DNA of 6,788 bases from NCBI GenBank assembly GCA_003159055.1, contig PMLH01000118.1, forward strand, positions 1 to 6,788, read 5' to 3'. Of this stretch, positions 5,545 to 6,788 are shown one piece after another. Each line of letters starts with the position of its first letter. Positions within the stretch are counted from its first letter, which is position 1. Source of the DNA: Myxococcales bacterium (lineage in GTDB: Bacteria; Myxococcota; Polyangia; Fen-1088). The translations under genes and the position numbers were made by a program. The notes beneath the pieces are model-generated. The model was not told the origin of the DNA and did no database searches. It was given only the letters and a program-made list of their open reading frames with translations.

Positions 5545-6788
5545 GTGGAAGCCTCCTTCCAAAGTGACTATCGATCGCGACTCTCCACCTCGTTGCGCGC
5601 GCTTGGGCTGCTGGGCGCGGGCGGGTTGTCGCTGGGGTTCGCCCTCGGGGTCGCGTTTACGCCGCTCGGGGCGCGCAGCTACTTTGGGGAGAATCGCATC
5701 CCGCTGGACGTGCGACATCGACTGCTGGCGACGATGCTCGGCGGATGCGCAGCCGCGCTGCTGGCCGGCGTGCTCTACCTGCTGACGAATCTCTCCGAGC
5801 GCGGCGTGGCTGCGCGACTGCTTCGCTGCACGCGGCGGCTGGCCCCGGTCTGTGTGGTCGGTTTTCTGCCGCTGCTCTTCCGGGTCGAAATTTGGCGAGA
5901 CCACGACTTGCCCTTCTTGGTCATGGTGCTTGTGTTTGGCTGGTGCGCATGGATGGCGGTCACCGCAGCCATGCGATCCGGGCCTCTCGCCTGCGAAGAC
6001 CGGCTGTGGCGGCCGCTTCGGCGTGTGCGCGAAACCGCCGTGATTGCTTGGCCGAAGTTTTTCCGGGCCTTGCCGTTTGTTCTCGTGCTGGTGGGCGCGA
6101 TCGCCTACACCTGCTATTTCGGCTACTACACCTACTGTTTCTACTATTCCTTGCGCTCGGGCTACGACCTCGGAATTTACGACAGCTTGCTTTGGAACAT
6201 GTTGCACGGTGGATCGTTCTTCAAGACACCGCCGTGGGTTGGCCCAGGCCGGTCGCACTTTGGCAACCACGCCGAGTTCTTTGCCTACGTGCTCCTGCCG
6301 TTCTACGCAATCAAGCAGAACGGTGGAACGTTGCTCCTGATCCACGCCGCCTTGCTCGGCTCGGCGGCGATTCCCCTCTACAAGCTCGCGCGTCGGCACA
6401 TCGATCGTTGGCCCGCCTGCATTCTTGCGCTCACCTATCTGCTCTATCCAGCGCTTCACGGCGAGAACCTGTTCGAGTTCCACTTCCTGCCGTTCGGGCC
6501 ATTCCTGCTCTGGTGGGCGTGGTACTTCCTCGAGGCGAGGCGAGATCGCTGGGGCGCGGTGTTCGTGCTTCTAACCTTGAGCTGCCGCGAAGACGTTTCG
6601 TCGTGGGTTGCGGTGCTCGGCGCGTATTTTCTCGTGACCGGCAGACGGCAGAAGGTTGGTCTACTGCTGGCCATCATCGGGGCGGCGTGGTGTTTTACCC
6701 TCAAGTTCGTCGTCATGCCTCGCGTCGGCGGCGGCGAAAGCTTCACCGACATCTACAAGGACCTTCTCCCGCCCGGCGCCAAGAGCTT
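5545..6788 (+). CDS. Second DUF2079 membrane protein, N-terminal 414 residues (runs off right edge)
   Basis: From GTG 5545 the frame stays open to the window edge, so the C-terminal part is missing. If it matches the 669-residue first copy, about 255 residues are off the edge. The DUF2079 landmarks recur at the same spacing as in the first copy: YDLGIYDSLLWN (207-218), NH (241-242), YPALHGENLFEFH (301-313) and CREDVS (347-352). By hand count, residues 207-392 are identical at 79 of 186 positions to residues 211-396 of the upstream protein, with no gap. Both also share an N-terminal RRL-(S/A)-P...G-x-LP element (97-109 here) within four extra helices (about 17-40, 60-82, 99-113, 121-143). An unusually aromatic stretch precedes the DLG motif. 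It is probably a GT-C-like sugar transferase acting with its neighbours, perhaps on a different acceptor or position. The function is inferred. Confidence 0.88.
   Translation, partial: MEASFQSDYRSRLSTSLRALGLLGAGGLSLGFALGVAFTPLGARSYFGENRIPLDVRHRLLATMLGGCAAALLAGVLYLLTNLSERGVAARLLRCTRRLAPVCVVGFLPLLFRVEIWRDHDLPFLVMVLVFGWCAWMAVTAAMRSGPLACEDRLWRPLRRVRETAVIAWPKFFRALPFVLVLVGAIAYTCYFGYYTYCFYYSLRSGYDLGIYDSLLWNMLHGGSFFKTPPWVGPGRSHFGNHAEFFAYVLLPFYAIKQNGGTLLLIHAALLGSAAIPLYKLARRHIDRWPACILALTYLLYPALHGENLFEFHFLPFGPFLLWWAWYFLEARRDRWGAVFVLLTLSCREDVSSWVAVLGAYFLVTGRRQKVGLLLAIIGAAWCFTLKFVVMPRVGGGESFTDIYKDLLPPGAKS

Noticed and set aside
5539..6483. A 314-codon open frame on the minus strand opposite the second DUF2079 gene
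   Set aside because: The plus frame carries the conserved DUF2079 motifs, while the minus product is Gln/Arg/Glu-rich with no recognisable domain.
1..6788. tRNA or rRNA genes, CRISPR arrays, insertion sequence ends, long direct repeats
   Set aside because: None was seen on reading either strand. The only evident repeated content is the protein-level similarity of the two DUF2079 genes.

Overview
The window looks like chromosomal DNA from a GC-rich Gram-negative bacterium. The high GC content, the codon use, a cysteine-rich secreted lipoprotein and a membrane glycosylation cluster would fit Myxococcota or a related deltaproteobacterial lineage. That placement is an inference from style; there is no taxonomic marker gene here.

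Layout. (1) Bases 1-325, minus strand: the first 108 codons of a multi-pass membrane protein that continues off the left edge. (2) A divergent gap (326-442) with a small perfect palindrome, then a plus-strand class I SAM-dependent methyltransferase (443-1261). (3) A 179-base gap with a possible terminator and a TATAAT box, then a plus-strand gene of unknown function (1441-2442) for an exported cysteine-rich lipoprotein. (4) A 101-base gap, then a tight plus-strand operon that fills the rest. Its genes are a family 2 glycosyltransferase of the polyprenyl-phosphate sugar synthase type (2544-3536), a complete DUF2079 membrane protein (3533-5542, 4-base overlap) and a second DUF2079 paralogue (5545 to the right edge, 2-base gap, incomplete).

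How the genes may work together. The family 2 glycosyltransferase has the catalytic motifs and the two C-terminal membrane helices of enzymes that put a sugar on a polyprenyl phosphate at the inner face of the membrane. DUF2079 proteins resemble GT-C glycosyltransferases, which take lipid-linked sugars on the outer face. Their coupling suggests a make-and-transfer module that decorates an envelope glycan, lipid or protein. The two DUF2079 copies align without a gap over about 186 residues at roughly 42% identity by hand count. Each carries an extra N-terminal four-helix membrane region of about 170 residues. The acceptor, the sugar and any flippase are not visible here. The methyltransferase and lipoprotein have no demonstrable link to the operon.

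No RNA genes, CRISPR arrays, insertion sequences or attachment sites were seen.
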